Assembly: GCF_028867935.1 (NCBI RefSeq)
Contig: NZ_JAPQNS010000026.1
Span: 1-43,790 of the forward strand
Direction: 5' to 3'
From: Flavobacterium sp. SUN052
GTDB lineage: Bacteria > Bacteroidota > Bacteroidia > Flavobacteriales > Flavobacteriaceae
Length of the DNA stretch: 43,790 nt
In this document: positions 8,539 through 18,900 of the stretch, piece after piece
Numbering within the stretch: the stretch's first letter is position 1
How the letters are laid out: each line of letters begins with the position of its first letter
Program-made: the position numbers and the translations under genes
The notes under the pieces: generated by a model
Database searches by the model: none
What the model saw: only the letters and a program-made list of their open reading frames with translations
What the model was told of the DNA's origin: nothing

Positions 8539-10056
8539 TTAGTTGAGTTTAGGTAGGTTAGGCGAGTTACGGACGTTTTTAAGCCGGACAGTTTCTGGGA
8601 CGGTCGAACTAGCTTTGGCTTTCACGTTGATGATGTCCAGTCGGTCAATGTCGTCCGCCAGTATAGCTGGGCGGTTCTCCTCTTTGACGAAATCGAGCGA
8701 TACGTTATCGAGGGAGATGTTTTTTCCGTGGCGGATAAAAAAGCCGTAGGCGGGCAATCGACCGAACATTTCACCGCGTGGATAGGCATCAATCTTTTCG
8801 GGAACGTCCTTGTTAGCGTCGTCCGGGCTATTGGCCACGAAAGACGGCTTGGGACCAACGCCATCGCCCATTAGCGGTTTACTACCTCCATCGAACCGGA
8901 GTCGAATTTCCCGGAGCGATATGTTTTCGACTGGGACACCCGGTATGCCAGTAATCGAACAGCCATATCCGTTGATGCGGCTTCCCTGCACGTTCTCAAT
9001 CAGGATGTCTTTTATCATTCCAGTGCCTGCCTTAGCCCCTTTTCGATAAAGCCGGTTGCGGGCACCCAGTCGAATGAAAATGGCCGCGCCCTTGATATTT
9101 CGCACCGAAATATTGGCTATACTAACTCGTTCGATACGGGCACCGTCAACCGTCATGAGGCTGATGGCATCAACCCGGGTGTCGAAAACGGTGCAGTTCT
9201 GAACGGTAATATCCTCGAAGAAACCACTTGTCTCGGTACCGATTTTGATACCAGAGGCATTAGACGTAACACTGCAATTGACGATCGTAATATCCCGGCA
9301 ACCTTCATTTGGGGAGAGGCTTTTCAAACAGATCGCGTCATCGCCACTATTAATGAAGCAGTTAGAAACGCGCACTAGCTGACAATCGATCAGATCCATG
9401 CCGTCAGTGTTGCGACCCGGCGCGTCGGCATGGCGTGGCTTTTCGATGTCTTTATTCTCGCGACTCTCGACCGTGATCCCATCAATGATTAGGTTCCGGC
9501 ACGACTGGTAAGCCTGGACCCACGAGCCCGAGTTGCGCAGAGTAATGTTACGCACCTGTAGGTTTTCGCAGTTTTTGAAATGCAGTATCCGGGGGCGGCC
9601 ACTAAAGGAAGGCGAAAGAAAAGGACCGTTGAAGTCGTCGCCCCGACCGTCGATCGTGCCCCGACCAATGATCGCAATGTTGGTGGCGGCTTCTGCGTAG
9701 ATGAACATTTTCTCCGTTACCAGTTCTCCGCCGTAGGCCGGGTATTGTGACGGTTTATTTGGGTAATCGTTCACATTGGCACTTCCCAACAGTGTAGCCC
9801 CTGCTTCAATCTCCAGGGTGACGTTGCTTTTCAGGTAAATGGTCCCAGAGAGAAACCGGCCGTTATGTAAATACACACGCCCACCACCAGCCTCATGGCA
9901 TCGGTCGATCGCTGTCTGGATGGCTTCGGTATCCATCGTCTTACCATCGCCCTTTGCTCCGGTGTCAAAGACATCCCAGACGCCGGCTGGTTTCTGGGCG
10001 AAACCGGCCGTTGTGATCAGAAGCAGCATGAGACACAGCGTTCTACTTGCGGTCAT
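8539..10056 (-). CDS. GH28-like right-handed beta-helix glycosidase (polygalacturonase/rhamnogalacturonase type)
   Basis: A 505-residue secreted protein with signal peptide (LCLMLLLITTAGFAQ, about 7-21). VFDTGAKGDGKTMDT is the usual N-cap of bacterial GH28, followed by a long parallel beta-helix. The catalytic aspartate motifs NTDG (216-219) and GDD (238-240) are present. The third GH28 motif, normally GHG, is replaced by SGIKIGTET (268-276), and the usual RIK is not obvious. The enzyme is probably an exo-acting or rhamnogalacturonan-type member rather than a standard endopolygalacturonase. It follows the GH39-like gene after 50 bp and is the clearest sign that the PUL targets pectin. Confidence 0.85.
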   Translation of the reverse strand: MTASRTLCLMLLLITTAGFAQKPAGVWDVFDTGAKGDGKTMDTEAIQTAIDRCHEAGGGRVYLHNGRFLSGTIYLKSNVTLEIEAGATLLGSANVNDYPNKPSQYPAYGGELVTEKMFIYAEAATNIAIIGRGTIDGRGDDFNGPFLSPSFSGRPRILHFKNCENLQVRNITLRNSGSWVQAYQSCRNLIIDGITVESRENKDIEKPRHADAPGRNTDGMDLIDCQLVRVSNCFINSGDDAICLKSLSPNEGCRDITIVNCSVTSNASGIKIGTETSGFFEDITVQNCTVFDTRVDAISLMTVDGARIERVSIANISVRNIKGAAIFIRLGARNRLYRKGAKAGTGMIKDILIENVQGSRINGYGCSITGIPGVPVENISLREIRLRFDGGSKPLMGDGVGPKPSFVANSPDDANKDVPEKIDAYPRGEMFGRLPAYGFFIRHGKNISLDNVSLDFVKEENRPAILADDIDRLDIINVKAKASSTVPETVRLKNVRNSPNLPKLN

Positions 10057-10106
10057 TGGTTTGATTGATTTGGGAGTAAATGATTATGAACAGACGAAGG
10101 GTACCT

Positions 10107-11627
10107 TTACATTACCCGGCTCTTTTCCATAATTAGTAACGGGTAATCTTGCAGGGGGAGATGCCGAAACACCTGCGCTTCGGCGTCGACCCGCCATTTG
10201 TCCTTGTCGTAAATTTTCTGATAATCCGTCAGTTCGAGAATGTCTCCCGATAGCGGATCTACCAGAACGGGCTCATTGAACCCGCGAGCTTCCCAGTCCC
10301 AGAAGAATAGGTGAATAGTGCGGGGGTCGGGTTCATCAGCCGCTTTCGCCCCTGACCAGTAGGCAAACACAGTGCCATTATCAGTGTTGAGCACAGCCGA
10401 GCAAACGCCGTCCAGACTCTTTTTAAGGCCATTTCCAAACAACCGATACTCTTTCTCGGAAGCGGATTCGCTCCCCGCCACTGCGTGCACAATCGAGCTG
10501 CGGGTACGTACCTCGCCGTGCACCAGACTGCCCAGATGTTGAAGCGCTTTGTAAGCGATCTTGGGCTTGACTTCCGGCTTCTGCCGCAGAATCCCTTTAT
10601 AGTTCACGTTGCCTGAACCTTTGGGGTAATCGTGCAGGTCAACAATCAGGAACCACAACGTCATGGTTATGTCCAGTGAGCAGTCCGTTAACAACCGACG
10701 GAGCATGATTTTGGCCTGAATCCGTTCCGTCCAGGGGCCCTCACCACCATAGCCCGTACTCTTGGGATCGGAGGGAAACCCGTTTTCTCCCTGCCAGATC
10801 TGAATCTTCGGATTATGTTGATCGAGCAGTTTACGTAACGCTACCGTTCGTTCTGAATAGGCTTCAGGAATAGTGGTGTATGGGTGGAATGAAAAAATGT
10901 CGATCAGCTCTGCAAGCCCCACCTTCAGCATTTCCTGGATGTAATACGTAGGCATCTGCGACACAACCCCGCCCACAATGAGGGCACCCGGACAGTATTT
11001 TCGAATAATTGGCGCCGTTTCCCGCACCAGTTCTACGTATTTCTGGGGGTTGGGTTTATCGGGGCTCCAGAAGCCTGCCAGGTTCGGTTCATTCCAGATT
11101 TCGTAATGCTTGATTTTGTTTTTGTAGCGTTTGGTCAGCGCCGTGACATAGCGTTGCCAAGCCTGGTTCGCTTCGGCAGAATCTAGAGGATGGTACCCAA
11201 CTTCGCCAGCCATGTAATTGGCATTGCCATAGCTCACATTGAAAAAAGGAGTAACGCCCCGGCTGATCAGGCCATCCACGCTTTCATCGAGCCAGGCCCA
11301 GTCGTATTTTCCTTTTTCGCGTTCAACCCGGCCCCAGCCCGTTTGCAGCCGTCCCCATTTGATGGGTAGATCCGTCACCCAGGGATAAACTTCTTTTGGT
11401 TTCCATAAGTCCCGATCAAGCGTTTCGCAGCCAATGCCGAAAGGCGAGCTTTTGATTTCGGTTGGCTTCCTGAGTCGAACCGAACCAATTTTTTTCAACG
11501 GGGCAATCACGGTTTCGACCAGGGGCTGGTCAGCCGGGTTTACCGACTCAGGTTTCAGGTTGGCCAGCGAAGTTGATAACGGGAGGACCGACAGGGTTTT
11601 CAGGAAGTTTCGGCGGTTGTTTTCCAT
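10107..11627 (-). CDS. GH39-like retaining glycoside hydrolase, Tat-type signal
   Basis: A 506-residue protein starting MENNRRNFLKTLSVLP, a twin-arginine-like leader. The TIM barrel carries the clan-A pattern: HYEIWNEPN with acid/base Glu180 and IWQGENGFPS with nucleophile Glu291. WGRLQTGWGRVE (91-102) and FSFHPYT (246-252) are common in GH39/GH5-like enzymes. A C-terminal beta-sandwich of about 130 residues follows. GH39 enzymes cleave beta-xylosides, alpha-iduronides or related linkages, and here a side chain of a pectic glycan is likely. The start lies 6 bp from the stop of the 400-aa protein. The family call is firmer than the substrate. Confidence 0.75.
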   Translation of the reverse strand: MENNRRNFLKTLSVLPLSTSLANLKPESVNPADQPLVETVIAPLKKIGSVRLRKPTEIKSSPFGIGCETLDRDLWKPKEVYPWVTDLPIKWGRLQTGWGRVEREKGKYDWAWLDESVDGLISRGVTPFFNVSYGNANYMAGEVGYHPLDSAEANQAWQRYVTALTKRYKNKIKHYEIWNEPNLAGFWSPDKPNPQKYVELVRETAPIIRKYCPGALIVGGVVSQMPTYYIQEMLKVGLAELIDIFSFHPYTTIPEAYSERTVALRKLLDQHNPKIQIWQGENGFPSDPKSTGYGGEGPWTERIQAKIMLRRLLTDCSLDITMTLWFLIVDLHDYPKGSGNVNYKGILRQKPEVKPKIAYKALQHLGSLVHGEVRTRSSIVHAVAGSESASEKEYRLFGNGLKKSLDGVCSAVLNTDNGTVFAYWSGAKAADEPDPRTIHLFFWDWEARGFNEPVLVDPLSGDILELTDYQKIYDKDKWRVDAEAQVFRHLPLQDYPLLIMEKSRVM

Positions 11628-11633
11628 AGTTAA

Positions 11634-12836
11634 TCAGTGGCTGGCTAAAGGCTCATTGAACACGTTACAGACGTGGAGTGAATGACTGTTAAAGTGGTAC
11701 GGCCCTTCATAGCCTGTGTCACCAAGCAGATGACTGACCAGCGCGATAGAAAGCGGGTAAAACCAGGAGCCGAGCATAATGTGGGTCCGGTTGGGGTCTT
11801 CGTCGCGCAGTTCGGCCCGGGCGGTTGTTTCCCCTTCTTTCCAGATCCAGTGGGGCCGCGGCACCCAATCGGCCGGTTGACTATCCTGCCGATGGAGTAG
11901 CCAGCCCACGCCATCAGGACTTTCGTGCCGAAGCGCATGGGCCAGGTACCGCCGGCAGGCGTTCATCACGTCCTCCCGTCGATAGTCAGTCAGTGCGGCC
12001 AGATTAACCAGTTGGTAGGCGCCGTCGAAATCAGGGCAGTCGGAGCCTCCAGGCCAGAAAGAGCCGTCGGGCAGCTGACAAGCCAGCGTCGAATCAATAG
12101 ATCGCTCGAGGTGCCGCAGGGGCCAACCCAGGGCAAAATAGATGGGTATTACATGAATTGTTCCGAAAAGACCGTTTGGCAGATCGGCCCCGAACTGTGT
12201 TCCCCAATACCCTGTTTTCGCGTCCTGCAATTCTTCGAGGGCGGGAAAAACAGCTTTTTCCATCAGCGAATCCACTTCCGACGCCCCAAACCAATCCCGC
12301 AGTGCGAATAGTGCTGTGGCAGCTGCCAGTACCTGATTGCCCGCTGCCCAGGAGTTCTGCCAGTCGTAGTGCTTAACCCAGCGGTACAACCGATCGGCAT
12401 CAAGGAGCGGATCCAAAAAGGACATGTCGCGCTCCGGTTTACGGTCAAGCATCCGTAATGCCCAGATATTGCCGCGGGTATAATGCCAGACGGGTTCCAG
12501 TTCTTCCAGCGTTCGGATACGCCCAAAGTGCGAAGGATTTCCCGAAAAGTACCCTTGCTGGGTTTGCCGACGTTGAAATTGGTCGGCCCAACTGTCCAAA
12601 TCAGCCGCCGGACGATTTTGCAGATCGCCAAACAGATCCAGTACATGTGCGGCATGATAGGAGCCGTAAAAACTCTCCCCTTCGCCTTGTTCTTTGCGAT
12701 AAACACCAGGTTTATCGCCAATTTTCATGGCCTCTACAAAATTCAGCGACGTCTGCTTTAGGCGCTGATAACCGGGTGTTTCCATCATCATTCTAGTGGT
12801 CCGTTGAGTATCGTTCGTGTTTAGGTTTAGCGTCAT
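11634..12836 (-). CDS. Unrecognised 400-aa protein, probable alpha/alpha-toroid enzyme
   Basis: I do not recognise this family with certainty. The protein has repeated helical hairpins with aromatic-rich turns (HYTRGNIWALRML, HYDWQNSWAAGNQVLAA, GYWGTQFGADLPNGLFGTIHV, QLPDGSFWPGG, SPDGVGWLLHRQDS). This pattern is seen in (alpha/alpha)6 barrels such as squalene/prenyltransferase folds, GH88/GH105 and several polysaccharide lyases. No signal peptide is evident, although it sits among exported enzymes. It overlaps the upstream esterase by 4 bp (ATGA) and is followed 6 bp later by the GH39-like gene, so it is tightly coupled. It is the best candidate in the PUL for an unassigned carbohydrate-active enzyme, for example a cytoplasmic unsaturated-oligosaccharide hydrolase. 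Confidence 0.6.
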   Translation of the reverse strand: MTLNLNTNDTQRTTRMMMETPGYQRLKQTSLNFVEAMKIGDKPGVYRKEQGEGESFYGSYHAAHVLDLFGDLQNRPAADLDSWADQFQRRQTQQGYFSGNPSHFGRIRTLEELEPVWHYTRGNIWALRMLDRKPERDMSFLDPLLDADRLYRWVKHYDWQNSWAAGNQVLAAATALFALRDWFGASEVDSLMEKAVFPALEELQDAKTGYWGTQFGADLPNGLFGTIHVIPIYFALGWPLRHLERSIDSTLACQLPDGSFWPGGSDCPDFDGAYQLVNLAALTDYRREDVMNACRRYLAHALRHESPDGVGWLLHRQDSQPADWVPRPHWIWKEGETTARAELRDEDPNRTHIMLGSWFYPLSIALVSHLLGDTGYEGPYHFNSHSLHVCNVFNEPLASH

Positions 12837-13801
12837 TCCAGGAAACCCCGGTTACGCAGCCAGCTCTCCAATTGGCTCATCCAGGAATCGCTTACCTCTG
12901 GTTTTATTCCAAAGCCATGTCCTCCTTTTTCGTAGAGGTGCAGCTCCGCAGGTACGTTCGCTTTTTTTGCCGCCTGATAAAAGCGGATGCTATTACTGAC
13001 GTTCACCGTTGGGTCGTCGCCCGCATGCACCAGAAAGGTGGGTGGTGTGGCGGTCGTCACCTGTTCGTCGGGCGAGTAATCCGCCAGTTGCCCGGCTGTC
13101 GAATGATCGCCGAGCAGGGACTTTACCGAACCGGCATGCGCTACTTCTGGTCGAAAACTGATCACGGGCCAGGCAAGCACCAGAAAGTCGGGCCGCAGGC
13201 CAGCGGTATCCTTCCCAGCTTCATATACTTTCGTAACGTGCGTGGCAGCCATAGCAGCCAGATGGCCACCCGCCGATGATCCCCATAAGCCAATTCGATT
13301 CGCCTTTAAACCCCATTCGGTTGCCCGTTGCCGTACCAGGCGTAAAGCCTGTTGTACATCCTGTAATGATCCGGTCGTACGGTCATTCATCAGACCATCG
13401 GCTGGTAAGCGATACAGCAGTACGAAGGCCGTAATGCCCCATCGATTGAGCCGCTGGGCAATAAACCGGGTATTCTCGATATTTAGATTTACGTAGCCAC
13501 CGCCTGGGCAAAGAATCAACCCAGTTCCGTTTGGCGCAGCCGCCCGGAAGACCAGCAGCCTTGGGTTTTGTATACCCGCGACCCCTTTTATCTTCCCCGA
13601 CGTGTCGTACGTACGGCGTTCCGGCAGCGAACTGGCTGTGGAGTTGGGAATGCCATTAGTGTACAAGGGTACTTCCTGTTCCAATTGAGCCAGAGCTTGT
13701 TGGCTAGATGAAAGGCCCACCATTGTCAACCCAATGATAAACAGCTGTTTCGGGTTAAGGGGATATATTAATTCCAGGCGTGAATAGGCGAAAAGGCTCA
13801 T
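12833..13801 (-). CDS. Alpha/beta-hydrolase esterase, acetyl-esterase type
   Basis: A 322-residue hydrolase with a likely signal segment (LFIIGLTMVGLSSSQQALAQ, 20-39). The catalytic triad is readable: Ser176 in GSSAGG, Asp262 or Asp263 in HAGDDPTV, and His295 in GGHGFG. The oxyanion segment LCPGGGYVNL (97-106) and the overall layout match acetylxylan-esterase-like proteins (BD-FAE type). It overlaps both neighbours by 4 bp (SGNH esterase upstream, 400-aa protein downstream). It probably removes acetyl or similar esters from the imported glycan so that the GH28 and GH39 enzymes can act. Carbohydrate ester substrate is inferred from context. Confidence 0.8.
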   Translation of the reverse strand: MSLFAYSRLELIYPLNPKQLFIIGLTMVGLSSSQQALAQLEQEVPLYTNGIPNSTASSLPERRTYDTSGKIKGVAGIQNPRLLVFRAAAPNGTGLILCPGGGYVNLNIENTRFIAQRLNRWGITAFVLLYRLPADGLMNDRTTGSLQDVQQALRLVRQRATEWGLKANRIGLWGSSAGGHLAAMAATHVTKVYEAGKDTAGLRPDFLVLAWPVISFRPEVAHAGSVKSLLGDHSTAGQLADYSPDEQVTTATPPTFLVHAGDDPTVNVSNSIRFYQAAKKANVPAELHLYEKGGHGFGIKPEVSDSWMSQLESWLRNRGFLE

Positions 13802-14487
13802 TTTTGTTTTCGGATTGAGGACGTTTGATCCTGCAGAAAACCGGCTATGTAAGCGGCCTGTAGCTGCATGGCTAAATCGTCGTAGTGAACATGATCCACA
13901 AAGTGTTCGCTGCCTAAACTCCGCGTAAACGTGTAGAGATCGATGATTGAAACACTATGCTTTTTCATGACCTCATCGGCAATGGCGTTGTACGTATCCA
14001 GATCGCGGGCATATCGTTTAAAACCTGTTGAGAGGCTGTTATGCCGTTCATCCTCCACCGACGTGGTGCGCATCCAGATCAGTCGGATGTTCCGTTTTTT
14101 CAGGAGCTGGCAAATAGCGTCCAGATTCTTCCGGTAACTGATCGAATCGACCTGAATAGCATTCGTTTTCGGGTCTCGCTTGATGTCGTGGAGGCCACAG
14201 TTCAGCAGGAGAACATCCGGTTGAAAGGTCTTGTCGGGCACTTTGAGCTTCAGGTAAGCAAGTACCATCTTCGAATCGCCCCCATTTGCCCCAACGGGAA
14301 CATCCAGATTTTTGGCCGCCTGCCCGTCATCACTTTTCCGATCGTATTGCCAGACGCCCTGCACGTATTTCTCCAGAAAGGGGCCATAGCGAATCGAAAT
14401 GCTATCGCCTATTACGTACAACGTTGGCAGTTTAGGTGCTGCGCTGATGAGCAGCAGGCCGAGCAGAAGGAGCTGGAGACGGTTCAT
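13798..14487 (-). CDS. SGNH/GDSL hydrolase, likely carbohydrate acetylesterase
   Basis: A 229-residue protein with an N-terminal hydrophobic leader (LQLLLLGLLLISA). Block I is VIGDSISIRYG with nucleophile Ser29. Block II is near GANGGDS (66-72). Block III reads NCGLHD (96-101) in place of the common GxND. Block V is VDHVHYDD near the C-terminus, supplying the Asp-His pair. The start lies 6 bp after the SusD stop and the end overlaps the next esterase by 4 bp. Rhamnogalacturonan acetylesterases belong to this fold, so deacetylation of pectin is a good fit, but the family is broad. Confidence 0.78.
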   Translation of the reverse strand: MNRLQLLLLGLLLISAAPKLPTLYVIGDSISIRYGPFLEKYVQGVWQYDRKSDDGQAAKNLDVPVGANGGDSKMVLAYLKLKVPDKTFQPDVLLLNCGLHDIKRDPKTNAIQVDSISYRKNLDAICQLLKKRNIRLIWMRTTSVEDERHNSLSTGFKRYARDLDTYNAIADEVMKKHSVSIIDLYTFTRSLGSEHFVDHVHYDDLAMQLQAAYIAGFLQDQTSSIRKQK

Positions 14488-14493
14488 TGGACG

Positions 14494-15924
14494 TTAATAA
14501 CCGGGATTTTGCGTCAGGTTTTTATTCAGGTCAATCTCTCGTTGTGGAATGATATACAACGTGTTGTAGTCGTTGACCTTGAGACCTTTCGCTCTCATAA
14601 CCTCTACATACCGTCCCTTGCGGACCAGATCAAACCAGCGTTGATTCTCGAACGCAAACTCAACACGCCGTTCGTTCTCAATAGCCAGTCGAAGGCTTGC
14701 CTGATCAGTTGCTTTGGTCGCTGCTAACCCGGCTCGTTGCCGTATCTGGTTTAGCAGGGCAATCGATTCAGTATTGTAAGCGGTCTCATTGTTAGCTTCG
14801 GCAATCATGAGCAGCACATCGGCGTATCGCAGAACGGGGAAGTCGACATCCGAGTCATTGGCCTGTGTGCCAAACTGCTTGTATTTAACCACAAACGGTT
14901 CATTGACGACCGCCCCATTTGTTGCTGTATAGGAAGTCTGAATCGAGGCTGCCTTCCGCTTGTCGCCAGTCTCATAAGCACTAATAAATTCTGGTAAAGG
15001 GCGGTTAATACCAAGCCCATTGCCGCCGTTTGGTCCCAGTACAACGGTGCCAATACTCCAGGGAGTGAAATTGGCCCAGAAATTACTGCCCTGCCCAGTG
15101 TTACCCGATTTATACTGGACGTTGAACAAAATCTCGGCATTCGTAGGGGTGGCAAAGCTAAATACATCCGCATAGTTAGGTAGCAGCTGGTATCGACCGG
15201 CCGAAACAACCTCTTTCAGTTTCGCACTTGCATTTGCCCATTCTTTGCGGGTAAGGTATACTTTACCAAGCAATGCCTTGGCAGCTCCCTGGGTAGCACG
15301 TCCAATGTCAGCCGTGCTATATTGAACCGGTAACTTCTGTTCTGCACTTTGCAGATCGTGGATTATCTGTTGATACACCTCCTCGGCGGGTGTTCGGGTA
15401 AGGTTGCTGGCCCCATCCGGCGTGGTGATTTCATCAGTCAGCAGGGGAACATCTCCAAATAGGCGAACCAGATTAAAGTAGAATAGGCCACGAAGAAACT
15501 GGGCCTCACCCGTATACTGCGCTTTCAGATTATCGGCAATCGGTGCTCCGTCTATCCGCGTCAGAATCGCATTAACCCGGCGAAGTCCAACATAATGATC
15601 ACGCCAGGCTGCATACACGATTGTATTGAGCGAGGTGTAATTGCGGTCGATAAATTGAAAGTTATCGACATTGTTGGCTTGCCGGGTTTGCCCATAATCG
15701 GTGTTGTCAGCAGCAATTTCACCCATCCAGATGAGCGACGACCCATATAGACCACTGGCTCTTAGCGTGTTGTAAGCCCCCACCAGGGCGTTATTATAGT
15801 CGGCAGCCGTCGTGTAAAACGCCAGCGCGTTTCGATCTGTTTGAGGTGCCAACGTCAGGAAATTGTTCTGGCAACTCAGGGTAGTCAAGCCCAGCAGTAT
15901 AAAGAATGCAATATGCTTTTTCAT
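14494..15924 (-). CDS. SusD/RagB-family glycan-binding outer-membrane lipoprotein
   Basis: A 476-residue SusD homologue. The signal ends in a lipobox with Cys18 (LTTLSC). TPR-type helices are spread through residues 60-250, and the C-terminal SusD domain holds typical strings (FPVLRYADVLLMIAEA, LLNQIRQRAGL, RRVEFAFENQRWFDLVR). It forms the surface-exposed lid over the SusC channel and binds oligosaccharides. The start lies 13 bp downstream of the susC stop. Confidence 0.96.
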   Translation of the reverse strand: MKKHIAFFILLGLTTLSCQNNFLTLAPQTDRNALAFYTTAADYNNALVGAYNTLRASGLYGSSLIWMGEIAADNTDYGQTRQANNVDNFQFIDRNYTSLNTIVYAAWRDHYVGLRRVNAILTRIDGAPIADNLKAQYTGEAQFLRGLFYFNLVRLFGDVPLLTDEITTPDGASNLTRTPAEEVYQQIIHDLQSAEQKLPVQYSTADIGRATQGAAKALLGKVYLTRKEWANASAKLKEVVSAGRYQLLPNYADVFSFATPTNAEILFNVQYKSGNTGQGSNFWANFTPWSIGTVVLGPNGGNGLGINRPLPEFISAYETGDKRKAASIQTSYTATNGAVVNEPFVVKYKQFGTQANDSDVDFPVLRYADVLLMIAEANNETAYNTESIALLNQIRQRAGLAATKATDQASLRLAIENERRVEFAFENQRWFDLVRKGRYVEVMRAKGLKVNDYNTLYIIPQREIDLNKNLTQNPGY

Positions 15925-15937
15925 GAGTTTATCCTGT

Positions 15938-18900
15938 TCAGAATGATATACTTAAACCGCCTGTAATAGTGCGGGCCGGCGGATAACCCGCATAGTCGAT
16001 CCCCGCTGATAGCATATTGTCGCCCGTATTGCTGATCTCGGGATCGTAGCCCGGATACTTCGTAAAGGTGTACAGGTTTGTTCCGGTCAAGTACACGCGT
16101 GTGGCCTGTAAGCCAATTCGCTGGGTCAGAGCCTTGGGCAGGTTATAATTTAACGTTACGTTGCGCACCCGCAGATACGACCCCTTGAATACAAAAAAGG
16201 AACTGTACCGCAGGTTATTATTGAGTCCCCCCCGGATGGCGCGAGGTGATTTACCATCACCCGGCTGATCGACTGACCGCCAGCGATTTTCCTCAATAAT
16301 GGCGAGACTATTCTGAACCCCATGAAAACCGTAAGCAAACACACCACCAGCCCAGAATACATCATTGCCCTGCGTACCATTCATTAGTATATTCAACGAC
16401 CAGTTTTTATACGTGAATGTATTGTTAAAGCCATAATAGAATTTGGGTTGCGGATTTCCGATAAAATCCCGGTCGGCATCGTTGATTACGCCATTTCCAT
16501 CAACATCTCTGTAAATAATGTCGCCCAGTTTAGCGCCATTTTGCGTAGCGTGGTTCGCCAGATCCTCCTGTTTCAAAAAGATACCATCGTAAACGTGCCC
16601 GTAGAAACTACCGATCGGCCGTCCTACAACGGTCAGGTTCGTATTACCCCGTCCACCATCGGCAAAAATCTGCTCGTCGTTCGAGCCGAGTTTCAACACT
16701 TTGTTTTTGTTGAATGTGATATTGAAATTGCTTGACCACTGAAAATTCCGGGCAGCAACCGGGCGGCCTGTCAAGGCCAGTTCGACACCTTTGTTTTCCA
16801 GTTCCCCAACATTCACCCAAGCCGACGTATAACCCGAGGTCGAAGGAATCGCTTTGCTTAGCAGCATATCTGTATTGCGCCGATTGTAGTAATCACCCGT
16901 AAACTGTAAGCGGTTGTTGAACAGGGATATATCGAGCCCCAAATCGAGTTGTTTGCTCGTTTCCCAACCCAGATTATTATTGGTAAACGTGCTTTGCGAC
17001 AGACCAGGAACCTGGGTGTTTCCCAGTACATAATAGATATCGGTAAGCAGACCAATAGCCCGGTAATTACCAATGTCGTTGTTGCCCGACAAACCATAGC
17101 TGGCCCGCACCTTCATGTCATTTACAATCCGACTGCCCTTCAGGAAGTTTTCTTCAGATACTCGATAACCTACCGAGAACGAAGGGAATGTGCCCCAGCG
17201 GTTGTTGGCCCCAAAGCGCGATGAACCGTCGGAACGAATAGTTGCGGTCAACAGATACCGGTCATTATAGGCGTAGTTGATCCGACCTAGGTAAGACAGT
17301 AAACTCCACTGGCCAATCGTATAACTCCCCCCCGTAACCTGACCACCACTCACGTTTTCGATCAGATTGTCGGGGAAGTTTGTTGCCGTATTACCATTGG
17401 CAGTTGACGTGACTTTCTGGGCCGTAAAACCCGCCAGGGCATCGATTGAATGCCTCCCAAAAGTACGTCGGTAGTTCAAGGTATTTTCATTCAGCCAGTT
17501 AATGCCTTCGTTCATATTACTGGTTGCCCCAGCTGGTGCTGTTGGGGCACTGGCTGATAAGGTTGAAGGTTTGAAATAGCTCGATTTGGCATACGTCAAC
17601 ACAGTTCCAACGCTCACTTTGACTTTCAGACCATTCAGGATTTCGTACTCTCCAAAAGCATTCCCCTGAAATAGAAACTGGGAGTTGAACGACTTCAGCT
17701 CATTAGCTATCTTGAGGGGATTTTGCACCGCAGCAGCCCCTTCATTGACCAGATCGAATGTATTTGCGTAGGAGCCGTCAGGATTGTAAACCGGAATCAT
17801 TGGCGGCATTGTCCAGGCTGAATTGATCACGTTCAGATCCCCAAAATGACCGGTTGAGGGCACATCCTGCGCATTGGAATACGAAGGGGCCAAACTCATG
17901 CCAATCGTTAGTCGTTTCACGGGATTCCCTTCCACATTCAGGTGGGCGGTAAAGCGCTTGAAGCCTGTATTGATCAGAATACCCTGCTGATCAAAATAGC
18001 CCCCAGAGAGAGCATATCGCATTTTCTCGGTGCCTCCTGTTGCCGTAAGCTGATAATTTTGAATGGGAGCGGCCCGAAAAATTTCTTTTTGCCAATCGGT
18101 ATCATACGGCAGGTTATTAGGGTCCTGCCAGGAAGCTGGTATTCGATATGAATTCTGGCGTACGCTATTGGGATCGGTGATCTTGGCGTTAGGACCGCCG
18201 TTTTCGAGCCAGCCATTGTTGCGGGCATCGATAGCATACTGTGCAAACTGCTTCGCGTTCATGAGCTTGAGTAACTTGGTCGGTTGCTGAAACCCGGCGT
18301 AGGTATCAAACGTGAGGCTGCTTTGGCCAGCTTTCCCTTTTTTTGTCGTTACGATGATAACGCCATTTGAACCCCGCGAGCCGTAAATGGCTGTTGCCGA
18401 AGCATCTTTTAGAACCTCGATGGATTCTATATCGCCCGAATTTATGGCATTGAGGCTGCTAAGTCCCGGGAATCCATCCACCACAATTAGTGGCTCAACC
18501 CCACCCGAAACCGACCCAATCCCTCGAACCAGAATACTGGCATTCCCCCCAGGTGCCCCCGTAGTAGTCGAAATCTGTAGGCCGGCAACCTGACCCTGAA
18601 GCGCCTGATCCAGGCGAGACACCGGAAGGCGCTGGATATCTTTAGCGGCAACTGAAGCTACTGAGCCAGTCAGGTCTCTCTTCTGCTGAGTACCATATCC
18701 AACTACGACTACCTCATTCAGGGTTTTATTGTCCGGAGATAAACGAACATCAATTACCGATCGATTATCAACAGCTACCTCCTGACTGATGTAACCCACG
18801 TAGGAAATGACAAGAGTAGAACTTCCTGCGGGAACAGTCAGCCGATAAGCGCCGTCAGTATCCGTTGTAGTTCCATTGCTGGTTCCTTTGATTAGTACCG

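Noticed and set aside
14041..14727. Plus-strand reading frame of 228 codons
   Set aside because: It is antisense across the SusD and SGNH genes, both of which have clear family signatures.
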